NCBI GenBank assembly: GCA_027341705.1
Contig: DAIELO010000013.1
Coordinates: forward strand, 1-13,294
DNA from: Caryophanales bacterium
GTDB taxonomy: Bacteria; Bacillota; Bacilli; Alicyclobacillales; SLC66
Direction of reading: 5' to 3'
Length of the DNA stretch: 13,294 nucleotides
Shown: one piece after another, positions 1 to 6,198 of the stretch
Numbering within the stretch: the stretch's first letter is position 1
How the letters are laid out: the number at the start of each line of letters is the position of its first letter
Made by a program: the position numbers and the translations under genes
Notes under the pieces: model-generated
Told to the model about the DNA's origin: nothing
The model's database searches: none
Seen by the model: only the letters and a program-made list of their open reading frames with translations

Positions 1-765
1 CTGCTGGACTAAGGCTGCAGGACTCACAGATGCTTCATCCTGCTTTAAAGGTGCAGGCTTTGCGCCCTCCACGATAATCACAAATTCACCACGTTCCAAT
101 GTATCATCCGCTAACTTCACATGATCCTTTAGGTCGCCACGATAATAAGTTTCATGCATTTTACTTAGTTCTTTGACAATGACGACATTCCTCTCACCAA
201 ACAAGCCATACATCTCCGCAAGGGTAGCACGCAATCGGTGAGGAGCCTCATAAAAAATTAGCGTGCCTTCATATTGCAAAAACCTCTCCCAAACTTGTCG
301 ACGTTCTTTTTTGGCAACAGGAAGAAATCCAATAAACGCAAAATACTTAACCGGCATTCCTGATCCCACAAGCGCAGTGATAAAGGCGCTAGGGCCTGGT
401 AACACTTCTACTTGAATCCCCGCGGTAGCAAGCATCCGTATCAGTAGTTCTCCCGGGTCAGACACACCAGGCATCCCCGCATCAGACACTAACGCGCCAG
501 ACAGGCCGCTCAACAACAAGGCCTGGATTTTCTCTCCTGCTTGCTTGAGATTGTGTTGATGGTAGGGGAACATACGTTCAGGATGTATATCGAAATGAGT
601 TAACAATTTGCGCGTATGGCGCGTGTCTTCAGCAGCAATAAAAGCCACCTCTTGCAAGATACGAATCCCTCGCAACGTCATGTCTTCCAAATTGCCAATC
701 GGCGTCGGTACTATGTATAAAATTCCTGTTTCCTGCTTTACGTTCTCTGTAGGCTTTCCAGACAG
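1..765 (-). CDS. rsmI: 16S rRNA (cytidine-1402-2'-O)-methyltransferase RsmI, partial (3' end outside window)
   Basis: SAM-dependent tetrapyrrole-methylase-fold enzyme that 2'-O-methylates C1402 in the decoding centre of 16S rRNA. I translated it by hand and the frame is open from the stop at 781-783 down to base 1. Visible family signatures are VPTPIGNLEDMT near the N-terminus, EDTRHTRKLL, the SDAGMPGVSDPG loop, LPGPSAF, FIGFLP, FYEAPHR and VKELSKMHE. About 255 codons are present; the family is about 280-290 aa, so only the tail is missing. There is no ATG, GTG or TTG between the upstream stop and the VPTPIGN motif. The best start is CTG at 765-763, ten bases after an AAAGGAG Shine-Dalgarno. 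It gives an N-terminus (xSGKPTENVK...) of normal length before the motif. The gene overlaps the end of yabA by 28 bases and is the last visible member of the csfB-to-rsmI unit. Identity is secure; the start codon is inferred. Confidence 0.93.
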   Translation of the reverse strand, partial: MSGKPTENVKQETGILYIVPTPIGNLEDMTLRGIRILQEVAFIAAEDTRHTRKLLTHFDIHPERMFPYHQHNLKQAGEKIQALLLSGLSGALVSDAGMPGVSDPGELLIRMLATAGIQVEVLPGPSAFITALVGSGMPVKYFAFIGFLPVAKKERRQVWERFLQYEGTLIFYEAPHRLRATLAEMYGLFGERNVVIVKELSKMHETYYRGDLKDHVKLADDTLERGEFVIIVEGAKPAPLKQDEASVSPAALVQQ

Positions 766-1049
766 AACAAACAGTCTCCTTTACGCAAGCTTCCATAATT
801 AATGTTGCAAATATGAAACCCATCATCATATAAATTTCGCAAATATTTTTTTGCTTCCCCTGGCGCAGCCTTTTCCTCCGCGCTAAAACCTACCCTATCT
901 CGCAAATTACCGTTTTCGATAATAAGGTTCTGGTTTTCCTCCAGCAATTCATTTAACAGCAGCTTCAATGCGCCAATCTCCTGATAAAAATGGCCAATTT
1001 CCTCCTGTAACTGCTCAACACGAAGAAACAGTTCCTGTTTATCAACCAA
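738..1049 (-). CDS. yabA: Replication initiation control protein YabA
   Basis: YabA restrains chromosome replication initiation in Firmicutes by bridging DnaA and the DnaN clamp. The N-terminal half (from VDKQELFLRVEQL) is a coiled-coil/leucine-zipper-like helix rich in Glu and Leu. The C-terminus carries the family zinc cluster, H-x-C followed by C-x2-C, in DGFHIC and GDCLFC (about H79, C81, C93, C96). An upstream ATG at 1073 would add eight residues. I prefer TTG at 1049, which follows a GGGGTG ribosome site by 6 bases and gives the usual xVDKQELF start seen in B. subtilis (MDKKELF). The start overlaps the holB stop by 8 bases. In B. subtilis ricT (yaaT) sits between holB and yabA; here it does not. 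About 103 aa, close to the usual 110-120. Confidence 0.9.
   Translation of the reverse strand: MVDKQELFLRVEQLQEEIGHFYQEIGALKLLLNELLEENQNLIIENGNLRDRVGFSAEEKAAPGEAKKYLRNLYDDGFHICNINYGSLRKGDCLFCLESLQRT
776..782 (-). promoter_or_regulatory. Shine-Dalgarno AAAGGAG for rsmI
   Basis: On the minus strand AAAGGAG lies inside the last codons of yabA, 10 bases before the CTG at 765-763. It matters because no standard start codon exists in the rsmI frame downstream of the in-frame stop at 781-783, so this site points to CTG as the initiation codon. Confidence 0.5.
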
Positions 1050-1908
1050 GCCTCTCACCCCTTTTTGCGGCATTGATTAAAAATGTCTCCCAAGCAAGTT
1101 GAGCATTGACGTGGCTTAGCATTTGTCTACGCACCTGAAATACTGCCAATGCCAACTCCGAATAGCGATGAATCATTGCCAAGTGATTAGAGACTGCCGC
1201 TTGATCGCGTAAATAGCGAATCACTAAATCGGCAAATGCAAGGCTTTGGGTAGGATTAAAGTTCCACTTTGACCATTTATCAGACACTAAAAACCAACCA
1301 CTACGTTCACCGTGATAAGCAGTCTCGCCAAACTCGCGAATCAACCCCTGTAATTCTTCCACTTTTGACTCATCATCCAATGAAAATACAGCTAAATCCT
1401 GTTCATTGCCTGAAAAGAGTGCAGTATGATCAAAAATTCGTATCAGTAAGATGCGTGATCTCAGCGTTGGCAATAACGCTGCAGGCGCAGTGGTCAAAAA
1501 CAAAAATAAACGATTCACATTGGGATCTTCTACCCATTTAAGAATAGAATTAGCAGCTTCCACTGTTAACTTGTGTACATCCTCCATCACAAAAATATGT
1601 AACCGATCATGCATTACTTTTAGTGTGTCCGTCTTGATCACTGTACGCATTTGCTGGATCTTTAATGTCGAGCCATCAGGAATCAGCCACTCCACATCCG
1701 GATGATTGCCACTTGCCATTTGCAAACAGGACCTGCATACTCCACAGGCTATTCCATCTAAAGGCAATTCACAAAGCAGCAACCCAACAGCACTGTACGC
1801 AAATTCATGTAGCTTTTGCGAATCATTGGCTGTCACCAAGTAGGCATGTGCCAGACGCTTCTCTTGATGCCATTGTTGCAGCCGTTGCCCCCATTCGCGT
1901 GCGTCCAT
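1042..1908 (-). CDS. holB: DNA polymerase III subunit delta prime
   Basis: Clamp-loader subunit that completes the DnaX pentamer loading the beta clamp onto primed DNA. Seen: an AAA+ fold start (AHAYLV) with a degenerate, non-functional P-loop (TANDSQK), as expected for delta prime; a zinc-binding cysteine set (C46 and the C-x2-C-x2-C in CGVCRSC, residues 55-61); a sensor region with EDVHKLTVEAANSILKWVED, equivalent to the AANSLLKxLEEP block; and LPTLRSRI where most relatives have SRC. At 288 aa it is shorter than the roughly 330 aa of B. subtilis HolB. ATG at 1908 is preferred over the in-frame GTG at 1917 because GGGGTG lies six bases upstream of the ATG. It is separated from yaaR by about 20 bases and overlaps yabA. 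Confidence 0.9.
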   Translation of the reverse strand: MDAREWGQRLQQWHQEKRLAHAYLVTANDSQKLHEFAYSAVGLLLCELPLDGIACGVCRSCLQMASGNHPDVEWLIPDGSTLKIQQMRTVIKTDTLKVMHDRLHIFVMEDVHKLTVEAANSILKWVEDPNVNRLFLFLTTAPAALLPTLRSRILLIRIFDHTALFSGNEQDLAVFSLDDESKVEELQGLIREFGETAYHGERSGWFLVSDKWSKWNFNPTQSLAFADLVIRYLRDQAAVSNHLAMIHRYSELALAVFQVRRQMLSHVNAQLAWETFLINAAKRGERLG

Positions 1909-1930
1909 GAAATTCACCCCATTTGTATCA

Positions 1931-2377
1931 TCAAGTGTGCAGACTAATCAGCAGCCCTTTTACTTCACCAACAATTCGCAATAATTGCAACGGTTCTTTT
2001 TGATCAGAAATAGCCAAATTCAGCAATCCGATCAAGTGCTGATCGATTTCTTGAACGACAGCATACATTTTTTGTTTGCCATAACGGTCTGTTGACGTCT
2101 TTGATGTCACAGCCATGCTTCCTTTAACCAGTACGTCAAGATACTTTTTGACCGCCTGCCGGTAAGCATACGCCGCATCAAGTGACTGGGTTGCGACAAA
2201 TACGTCACCTTTGCGATTGACCTCTTGTAATAAACGATCTAATTCTGCATTTTGTTGATCTGACCCCGCGTCTTCAAGCACCGCCCTGAACAGATCGGAC
2301 TCATGTGCTTTGCCGGTATCCGATTTTGCAACTCGCTCGGCCTTTACACCCTGACCGCCATAGCGATTAATCTTCAA
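1931..2377 (-). CDS. yaaR: YaaR family protein (DUF327)
   Basis: Small, probably cytoplasmic, helical protein of the YaaR/DUF327 family, which has no settled function and is almost always found between the darA (yaaQ) and holB genes, as here. Seen: a polar N-terminus (KINRYGG), a charged helical body, and the characteristic C-terminal segment from YRQAVKKYLD through DQHLIGLLNLAI to LLRIVGEVKGLLI. Two in-frame TTG codons could start it. TTG at 2377 lies 8 bases after GGAGG and gives the family-like start xKINRY, so I chose it over 2383. The 148-aa length matches relatives (about 145-150). It follows darA by about 20 bases in the same operon. Confidence 0.85.
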   Translation of the reverse strand: MKINRYGGQGVKAERVAKSDTGKAHESDLFRAVLEDAGSDQQNAELDRLLQEVNRKGDVFVATQSLDAAYAYRQAVKKYLDVLVKGSMAVTSKTSTDRYGKQKMYAVVQEIDQHLIGLLNLAISDQKEPLQLLRIVGEVKGLLISLHT

Positions 2378-2397
2378 TCCCAATCCCTCCGCACCTA

Positions 2398-2727
2398 CTA
2401 GAAGTGCTCATACCGATCAACAGGAACCACAAAAACTGTAGCCCCCCCCACCTGCACGGACACTGGGTATGATACATAAGACTCCACCTGATTTCCAAGT
2501 GGTGCATTAGGAGTTACAAATTGTTCCCTCGAACGGCAACTATCAGCAATAATCTGCAGTAGATAATCTACTCGTTCATCTTCAATCCCAATCAAAAAAG
2601 TAGTATTTCCCGCGCGTAAAAACCCCCCCGTGGTGGCCAACTTGGTCGCGCGAATTCCTGCCTTGATTAACTGTTCTGTCATTCTCGCCGCATCTTTATC
2701 TTGGACAATGGCGATGACCAATCGCAT
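2398..2727 (-). CDS. darA: Cyclic di-AMP receptor DarA (PstA/YaaQ), PII-like
   Basis: Trimeric PII-like signal protein that binds cyclic di-AMP in Firmicutes; its downstream partner is not well established. The 109-aa sequence aligns end to end with B. subtilis DarA from memory: RLVIAIVQDKD at the start, the ligand loop ATKLATTGGFLRAGNTTFLIG, and VGGATVFVVPVD near the C-terminus. Residues at positions reported to contact c-di-AMP in S. aureus PstA are present (R26, A27, T28, F36, N41, F99). ATG at 2727 follows GAGGAGG by 8 bases; the longer ATG start at 2748 would put that ribosome site inside the gene. Two G homopolymers (G7 and G8) encode the glycine pairs. The gene starts 22 bases after the tmk stop. 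Confidence 0.95.
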   Translation of the reverse strand: MRLVIAIVQDKDAARMTEQLIKAGIRATKLATTGGFLRAGNTTFLIGIEDERVDYLLQIIADSCRSREQFVTPNAPLGNQVESYVSYPVSVQVGGATVFVVPVDRYEHF

Positions 2728-2748
2728 ATTAGGTACCTCCTCGCCCAT

Positions 2749-3426
2749 TTATAATTGGGTTACGGCTTGCCAAATGCGTTCTGTTAGTTCCTCTGAAGAC
2801 AAGTTCCCATCGATCCAAAAATAACGTTCTGGGTTTTGTTCATACAAGGCTCGTAGCCCAGCGCGCACCCGTTCGTAGAACACAGCACCTCGGCGCTCGA
2901 TGCGATCTTGATTTTGTTGCAACGCTTGTTTTCGTTGCCACACACGCCGCTCAGCCACGCTAGCCTCGATATCAATGATAATCGTCAGATCCGGCATCCT
3001 TCCTGCGACGGCAGGTGCATTCACAGCTTTCACCATATCAGGAGTTAGCCCTTCGGGTTGTAACCCATACCCTTGGTAAGCAATGCTGGCATCGACAAAG
3101 CGATCACAAATCACGCTAACACCCTGTTCAAGGGAGGGCGCGATGACGCCCCGGACGTGCTCCGCCCGAGACGCCGCATAAAGATACATCTCAGTAAATG
3201 GATTCATGTCTAGCTCCGGATTGAGCAATAACGCACGAATTTCATCGCCAATCAGTGTGCCTCCAGGTTCGCGCGTCCTAATGCACGGTTTGCCAGCGTT
3301 CAAAAACCGCTGCATTAGTTGTTCGACCTGCGTCGTTTTGCCAGCGCCGTCAATCCCCTCGATGGTGATGAAAACTGCCTCGTGCTCCCATTTATTCATG
3401 CTATTATTCATTCGCTTAAAAACCAT
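2749..3426 (-). CDS. tmk: Thymidylate kinase (dTMP kinase)
   Basis: Phosphorylates dTMP to dTDP using ATP, an essential step in dTTP supply. Motifs seen: P-loop GIDGAGKTT (residues 24-32), the substrate loop TREPGG (51-56), DRF (108-110), the DASIAYQGYG block (112-121), and a lid region with basic residues (QDRIERRG, 173-180). At 225 aa it is some 10-15 residues longer than typical because of an N-terminal extension (MVFKRMNNSMNKWEHE). Despite that, ATG at 3426 is preferred: GGAAGGA lies 5 bases upstream, whereas the internal ATGs at 3411 and 3399 have poor sites. It overlaps the end of the upstream decarboxylase gene by 19 bases, which suggests translational coupling. Confidence 0.95.
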   Translation of the reverse strand: MVFKRMNNSMNKWEHEAVFITIEGIDGAGKTTQVEQLMQRFLNAGKPCIRTREPGGTLIGDEIRALLLNPELDMNPFTEMYLYAASRAEHVRGVIAPSLEQGVSVICDRFVDASIAYQGYGLQPEGLTPDMVKAVNAPAVAGRMPDLTIIIDIEASVAERRVWQRKQALQQNQDRIERRGAVFYERVRAGLRALYEQNPERYFWIDGNLSSEELTERIWQAVTQL

Positions 3427-4850
3427 GCACGTCCTTCCGCTGGGTTTACCAATCCATCCACACGAAGCCCAAATTCAATACACTTTTTTATGTATTGTAT
3501 CATATTTGCAGTATACACCTCATCAGGCAACACCAAGGGAATCCCCGGAGGACACAAGGTAATTGCCTGAGCGGCTTTCTTATTGACCAATTGATCGAGT
3601 TCCCCTAGCTTTGAGATATTTTTTGCATACCCACTTGGCAACACTTCCGTAAGACGTGGCATCGCCGCATCCCATCGCAACGGTTCTTTCGTGTATTCTC
3701 TCCGTAATTTACCATACAGTGTTTTTTGAATTACCTTAGTCACTCGTTCCATATCATTAACAGAATTGGCAAAGGACCAAACCAGCAATACATGCTCCGT
3801 ATCATATAACTCCACAAAAATACCCGATTCCGCAAAATCACGAGCTAATTGCTCACCTGACACTCCCCACTGTCCCGACCAGATCGTCCACTTAAATGGA
3901 TCACTAGGCAAATCAGCAAATCCCCCGTTAATCAGTCCGGGAAATTCCTCACTCAGCCGCGCCTTGCCAGCAGCCAAAAACTGCATCGTTTCTCCTAAAA
4001 GTTCTTTTCCATCTGCGACTAATTGCGCACGTGCAGCATCTAAGGAAGCAAGAAATAAATAAGACGGGGAACTAGTCTGAAATACGCGCAGATAATAGCG
4101 AACAGCCTCAAGATCCACGTGATCACCATTGACGTGAAGTAGACCTGTCTGTGTGAAGGCGGCGGTCATTTTATGAGCACTTTGTACCACTAAATCAGCT
4201 TTCGCACCCACTGCAGAGGGTGGTAAATCAGGATGAAACGCCAAGTGTGCGCCGTGCGCCTCATCTACAATCACTGTCATATGCTTGGCGTGCGCTATTT
4301 TCACAATAGAGAATAAATCTGACACGATGCCGTGATAGGTGGGGCTGGTAATAATTACGGCAACCGCTTCAGGGTATGCGTTCATCGCTGCCTCTATATC
4401 ATAGGTGCGGACAGATCCAATTAACATCCCCACATAGGTCGGCGTTACCGCGATGACTTTCACTTTTGCAAGCGCCAACGCATGCCAGATGGACTGATGA
4501 GCATCACGCCCGACAATGACGGTATCCCCCGACGTGACGACACTCATTACCGCTACCAGATTCCCCACGGTGCTGCCATTTACTAAAAAAAACGTTTCCT
4601 CACTCCCCCAAGCTGCAGAGGCCAAACGTTGGGCGTCTGCTATCACCGCTTGGGGATGATGAAGATCATCTAGCCCAGGTAATTCCGTCGCATCTAATCT
4701 AGCAAGCGACCCGGCATACTTGGCAAAATCAGCATACAATCCACGTCCAGCCTTGTGCCCTGGCACATGCAATGATGTCCGCTCTACACGTTGGTGGTTT
4801 TCTAGTGCTTGTAAAATTGGGGTTTGAATCCATTCGTTTTGTCTATCCAT
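3408..4850 (-). CDS. Orn/Lys/Arg decarboxylase family protein (fold-type I PLP enzyme, YaaO-like)
   Basis: Pyridoxal-phosphate enzyme of the basic-amino-acid decarboxylase family that lacks the N-terminal wing domain of the E. coli enzymes, as in Bacillus SpeA and YaaO. Seen: SLHVPGHKAGRG near residue 26; DATELPGLDDLHHP (53-66); NGSTVGN (91-97), a cofactor-phosphate region; VDEAHGAHL (195-203), with the PLP-stacking/pyridine-contact Asp and His; and SAHK (224-227), whose K227 is the expected Schiff-base lysine. At 480 aa it has the family's usual length. The exact substrate (arginine, lysine or ornithine) cannot be told from sequence reading alone. It sits just upstream of tmk, as yaaO does in B. 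subtilis. No convincing Shine-Dalgarno precedes ATG 4850, and a TATACT box lies only six bases upstream, so it may be leaderless. Confidence 0.9.
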   Translation of the reverse strand: MDRQNEWIQTPILQALENHQRVERTSLHVPGHKAGRGLYADFAKYAGSLARLDATELPGLDDLHHPQAVIADAQRLASAAWGSEETFFLVNGSTVGNLVAVMSVVTSGDTVIVGRDAHQSIWHALALAKVKVIAVTPTYVGMLIGSVRTYDIEAAMNAYPEAVAVIITSPTYHGIVSDLFSIVKIAHAKHMTVIVDEAHGAHLAFHPDLPPSAVGAKADLVVQSAHKMTAAFTQTGLLHVNGDHVDLEAVRYYLRVFQTSSPSYLFLASLDAARAQLVADGKELLGETMQFLAAGKARLSEEFPGLINGGFADLPSDPFKWTIWSGQWGVSGEQLARDFAESGIFVELYDTEHVLLVWSFANSVNDMERVTKVIQKTLYGKLRREYTKEPLRWDAAMPRLTEVLPSGYAKNISKLGELDQLVNKKAAQAITLCPPGIPLVLPDEVYTANMIQYIKKCIEFGLRVDGLVNPAEGRAWFLSE

Positions 4851-4856
4851 ACGCTC

Positions 4857-4887
4857 AGTATAGCGTACTAAGGAGCAACCTGCTCAA
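4857..4887 (-). promoter_or_regulatory. Candidate promoter placing the transcript start at the decarboxylase ATG
   Basis: Minus strand: TTGAGC at 4887-4882, a 19-base spacer, and TATACT at 4862-4857. The seventh base after the -10 is the A of the ATG at 4850, so the mRNA would be leaderless. The -35 overlaps the last csfB codons. The -10 is good (5/6), but the -35 is weak and the spacer long. Confidence 0.35.
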
Positions 4888-5074
4888 TACTAAAATCTAA
4901 CAAGAGCGTATGCAAACGTTTGACAAAATAGCGGTATTGATCATCTTCCACATCTGTGCTCACAATTTCACGTTCACAATCATTGCAAATAAAATGATGG
5001 AGTAAGTGAATGCCTTGGCTTCGTACTACAATGCAACCACAAATCACGCATTCTTTGAATATTTCAGGTTCCAT
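4868..5074 (-). CDS. csfB: Anti-sigma-G factor Gin/CsfB
   Basis: Small zinc-containing protein that in B. subtilis binds and inhibits sigma-G (and sigma-E), helping time and place late sporulation gene expression. The 68-aa sequence shows the family's two knuckles, C-x2-C at residues 9-12 (ECVICG) and 30-33 (FICNDCE), plus the conserved GIHL between them and REIVST after the second pair. This resembles B. subtilis CsfB closely (CVICD...GIHL...FICLDCERKVIST, from memory). Start ATG 5074 lies about 10 bases after AAGGGG. It is the first gene of the block leading to tmk and holB. In B. subtilis xpaC and yaaN separate it from yaaO; here the decarboxylase follows after 17 bases. Presence of this gene marks an endospore former. 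Confidence 0.92.
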   Translation of the reverse strand: MEPEIFKECVICGCIVVRSQGIHLLHHFICNDCEREIVSTDVEDDQYRYFVKRLHTLLLDFSIEQVAP

Positions 5075-5126
5075 GAAGAGTCTACCCCTTCTTTCTGCCC
5101 TTACGAATCTTGTTCAAGCTATCATT

Positions 5127-5133
5127 TAGTATG
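5127..5133 (-). promoter_or_regulatory. Candidate forespore-type -10 (CATACTA) for csfB
   Basis: On the minus strand CATACTA, the textbook sigma-G -10 sequence, lies about 52 bases before the csfB ATG. The -35 region 17-18 bases upstream (GTTTAA) is degenerate. Known biology supports a forespore sigma here, because B. subtilis csfB is read by sigma-F and then sigma-G. The assignment is tentative because it rests on one short box. Confidence 0.35.
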
Positions 5134-5197
5134 ACTCGTTCACCAAGATCTTAAACCTATTGCATAGTCTATGTGGTAGGCAATTGTCCCGTGCAGC

Positions 5198-5225
5198 AAA
5201 AAAAAAACCACCATGACGGTGGTTT
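5198..5225 (-). terminator. Intrinsic terminator after the DUF1641 gene
   Basis: Read on the minus strand: AAACCACC, loop GTCAT, GGTGGTTT, then an unbroken run in which ten T residues occupy 5207-5198 (partly shared with the stem). It is an eight-pair perfect stem located 53 bases after the stop at 5278 and upstream of the csfB promoter region, so it separates the two transcription units. Confidence 0.93.
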
Positions 5226-5277
5226 CTCGCTATTTTTGCATTTATATAGTACTAGGTGGAAAAACAGGAGAATCACA

Positions 5278-6018
5278 TTATTTGCTGTTTTTTGCTGCAC
5301 GTTCTGAAAGCGCACCCAAGTAAGCCGCTGCGATTCGCAAGGATTGTTGCACAGTCGGATCTTTCAAGAAGCGCATCAGTCCAAAAACACCATAATTCGT
5401 GGTGTCTTTTTCTGCCTTGGCCTTCGCCGCATAGAACATCGACAAATTATCTGTAACCAGTTGGCCGACCGGCAACGTCGCATCAAAGACAGTTTTAATG
5501 AAGAGTGGGAGTAATTCTGCATCAGTTACCATTGGCTCAACCAGATCGACACCCATTTCCAGAAGGTTAGTCAACTTGACTAGCATCGGCAATTTATCAA
5601 GCAAGGAAAGCGCTGCAGAAAGTTTCTCCGCACTAAACGGCTTCGCCAGATCTTTTGCAGTATCTAATGCCTGATAAATTAGCTCGTCGTCCTTAATCAT
5701 CGGTTCAATTAAATCCACGCCAAGTTCCAGCGCACTTGTCAATTTGACTAAGGTAGGTAGCTTGTCAGCCAACGACAGTAATGCGCCTGCCATACCCGGC
5801 TTAGCAAGAGCTTTCACGCTTTTGAAAGCGTTCTCAAGAAGTTCAGGATCAGTAGCCATCGGCTCCACTAAATCCATTCCCATTTCAAGCACATTGACCA
5901 TTTTCACCATGGTAGGCATTTTGCTAAGTACAGCAATGGTTGCAGTTTGAATTTCAGGGTTGTTCAGCATGCCCAACAACACATCAATATTTTGATCAAC
6001 AGTCTGTGTTTCCACCAT
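5278..6018 (-). CDS. DUF1641-family helical protein with three internal repeats
   Basis: The C-terminal segment YGVFGLMRFLKDPTVQQSL (about residues 209-227) matches the DUF1641 signature, a family of unknown molecular function often encoded beside formate dehydrogenase or sulfide:quinone oxidoreductase genes; neither partner is in this window. The 246-aa protein is all-helical and amphipathic, with no signal peptide. Three copies of a roughly 53-56-residue unit are visible, each containing LPxxVK, a short linker and LExGxDLxEPM, at about residues 34-54, 86-107 and 142-163. A Lys/Glu-rich stretch precedes the DUF1641 end. ATG 6018 lies downstream of an AGGAGGAGAGAGGGAG purine tract. It is transcribed alone from an extended -10 promoter and ends at a strong terminator. 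A peripheral-membrane or scaffold role is only a guess. Confidence 0.8.
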   Translation of the reverse strand: MVETQTVDQNIDVLLGMLNNPEIQTATIAVLSKMPTMVKMVNVLEMGMDLVEPMATDPELLENAFKSVKALAKPGMAGALLSLADKLPTLVKLTSALELGVDLIEPMIKDDELIYQALDTAKDLAKPFSAEKLSAALSLLDKLPMLVKLTNLLEMGVDLVEPMVTDAELLPLFIKTVFDATLPVGQLVTDNLSMFYAAKAKAEKDTTNYGVFGLMRFLKDPTVQQSLRIAAAYLGALSERAAKNSK

Positions 6019-6060
6019 TTCTCCCTCTCTCCTCCTAAAAATAAAGGTAAAAAACTACAC

Positions 6061-6069
6061 ATTCTAACA
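6061..6069 (-). promoter_or_regulatory. Extended -10 promoter for the DUF1641 gene
   Basis: Minus strand TGTTAGAAT: the TGn extension followed by TAGAAT (5/6 to TATAAT). An ATAACA element 18 bases upstream is a 4/6 match to TTGACA. The leader would be about 36-40 bases long and contain the AGGAGGAG ribosome site. Confidence 0.5.
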
Positions 6070-6123
6070 TTCATTTAAAAAATCTGTTATTTAAATTTAA
6101 CGCAAATATCACGAAATGTCCAG

Positions 6124-6151
6124 CATTCCTTCTTTCATTCCTTCTTTCATT
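6124..6151. repeat. 12-bp tandem repeat (CATTCCTTCTTT x 2.3)
   Basis: CATTCCTTCTTT occurs twice in perfect tandem (6124-6135, 6136-6147), followed by CATT of a third copy. The array ends 10 bases before the -10 box of the flippase promoter and therefore covers its -35 region. Confidence 0.85.
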
Positions 6152-6158
6152 GTGACTA

Positions 6159-6167
6159 TGCTATACT
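6159..6167 (+). promoter_or_regulatory. Extended -10 promoter for the flippase gene
   Basis: TGCTATACT: the TGn extension plus TATACT (5/6). No good -35 is present at normal spacing, because that region is the CATTCCTTCTTT repeat; extended -10 promoters tolerate this. The predicted start gives a leader of about 25 bases ending in AAGGAG eight bases before ATG 6199. Confidence 0.55.
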
Positions 6168-6198
6168 ACGCGAAGAATTGTGCTAAGGAGAGAATCGC

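Noticed and set aside
629..829. 66-codon minus frame MMMGF... overlapping yabA and rsmI
   Set aside because: It is a frame shadow of yabA and rsmI, both of which have clear motifs in other frames. It was kept only as a possible source of an rsmI start if an indel exists.
3206..3570. Plus-strand open frames of 83 and 118 codons opposite tmk and the decarboxylase
   Set aside because: They are antisense shadows of well-supported genes, without ribosome sites or recognisable motifs.
5163..5173. Inverted repeat CATAG-T-CTATG between csfB and the DUF1641 terminator
   Set aside because: Five pairs with a one-base loop, not placed at a recognisable promoter element; likely chance.
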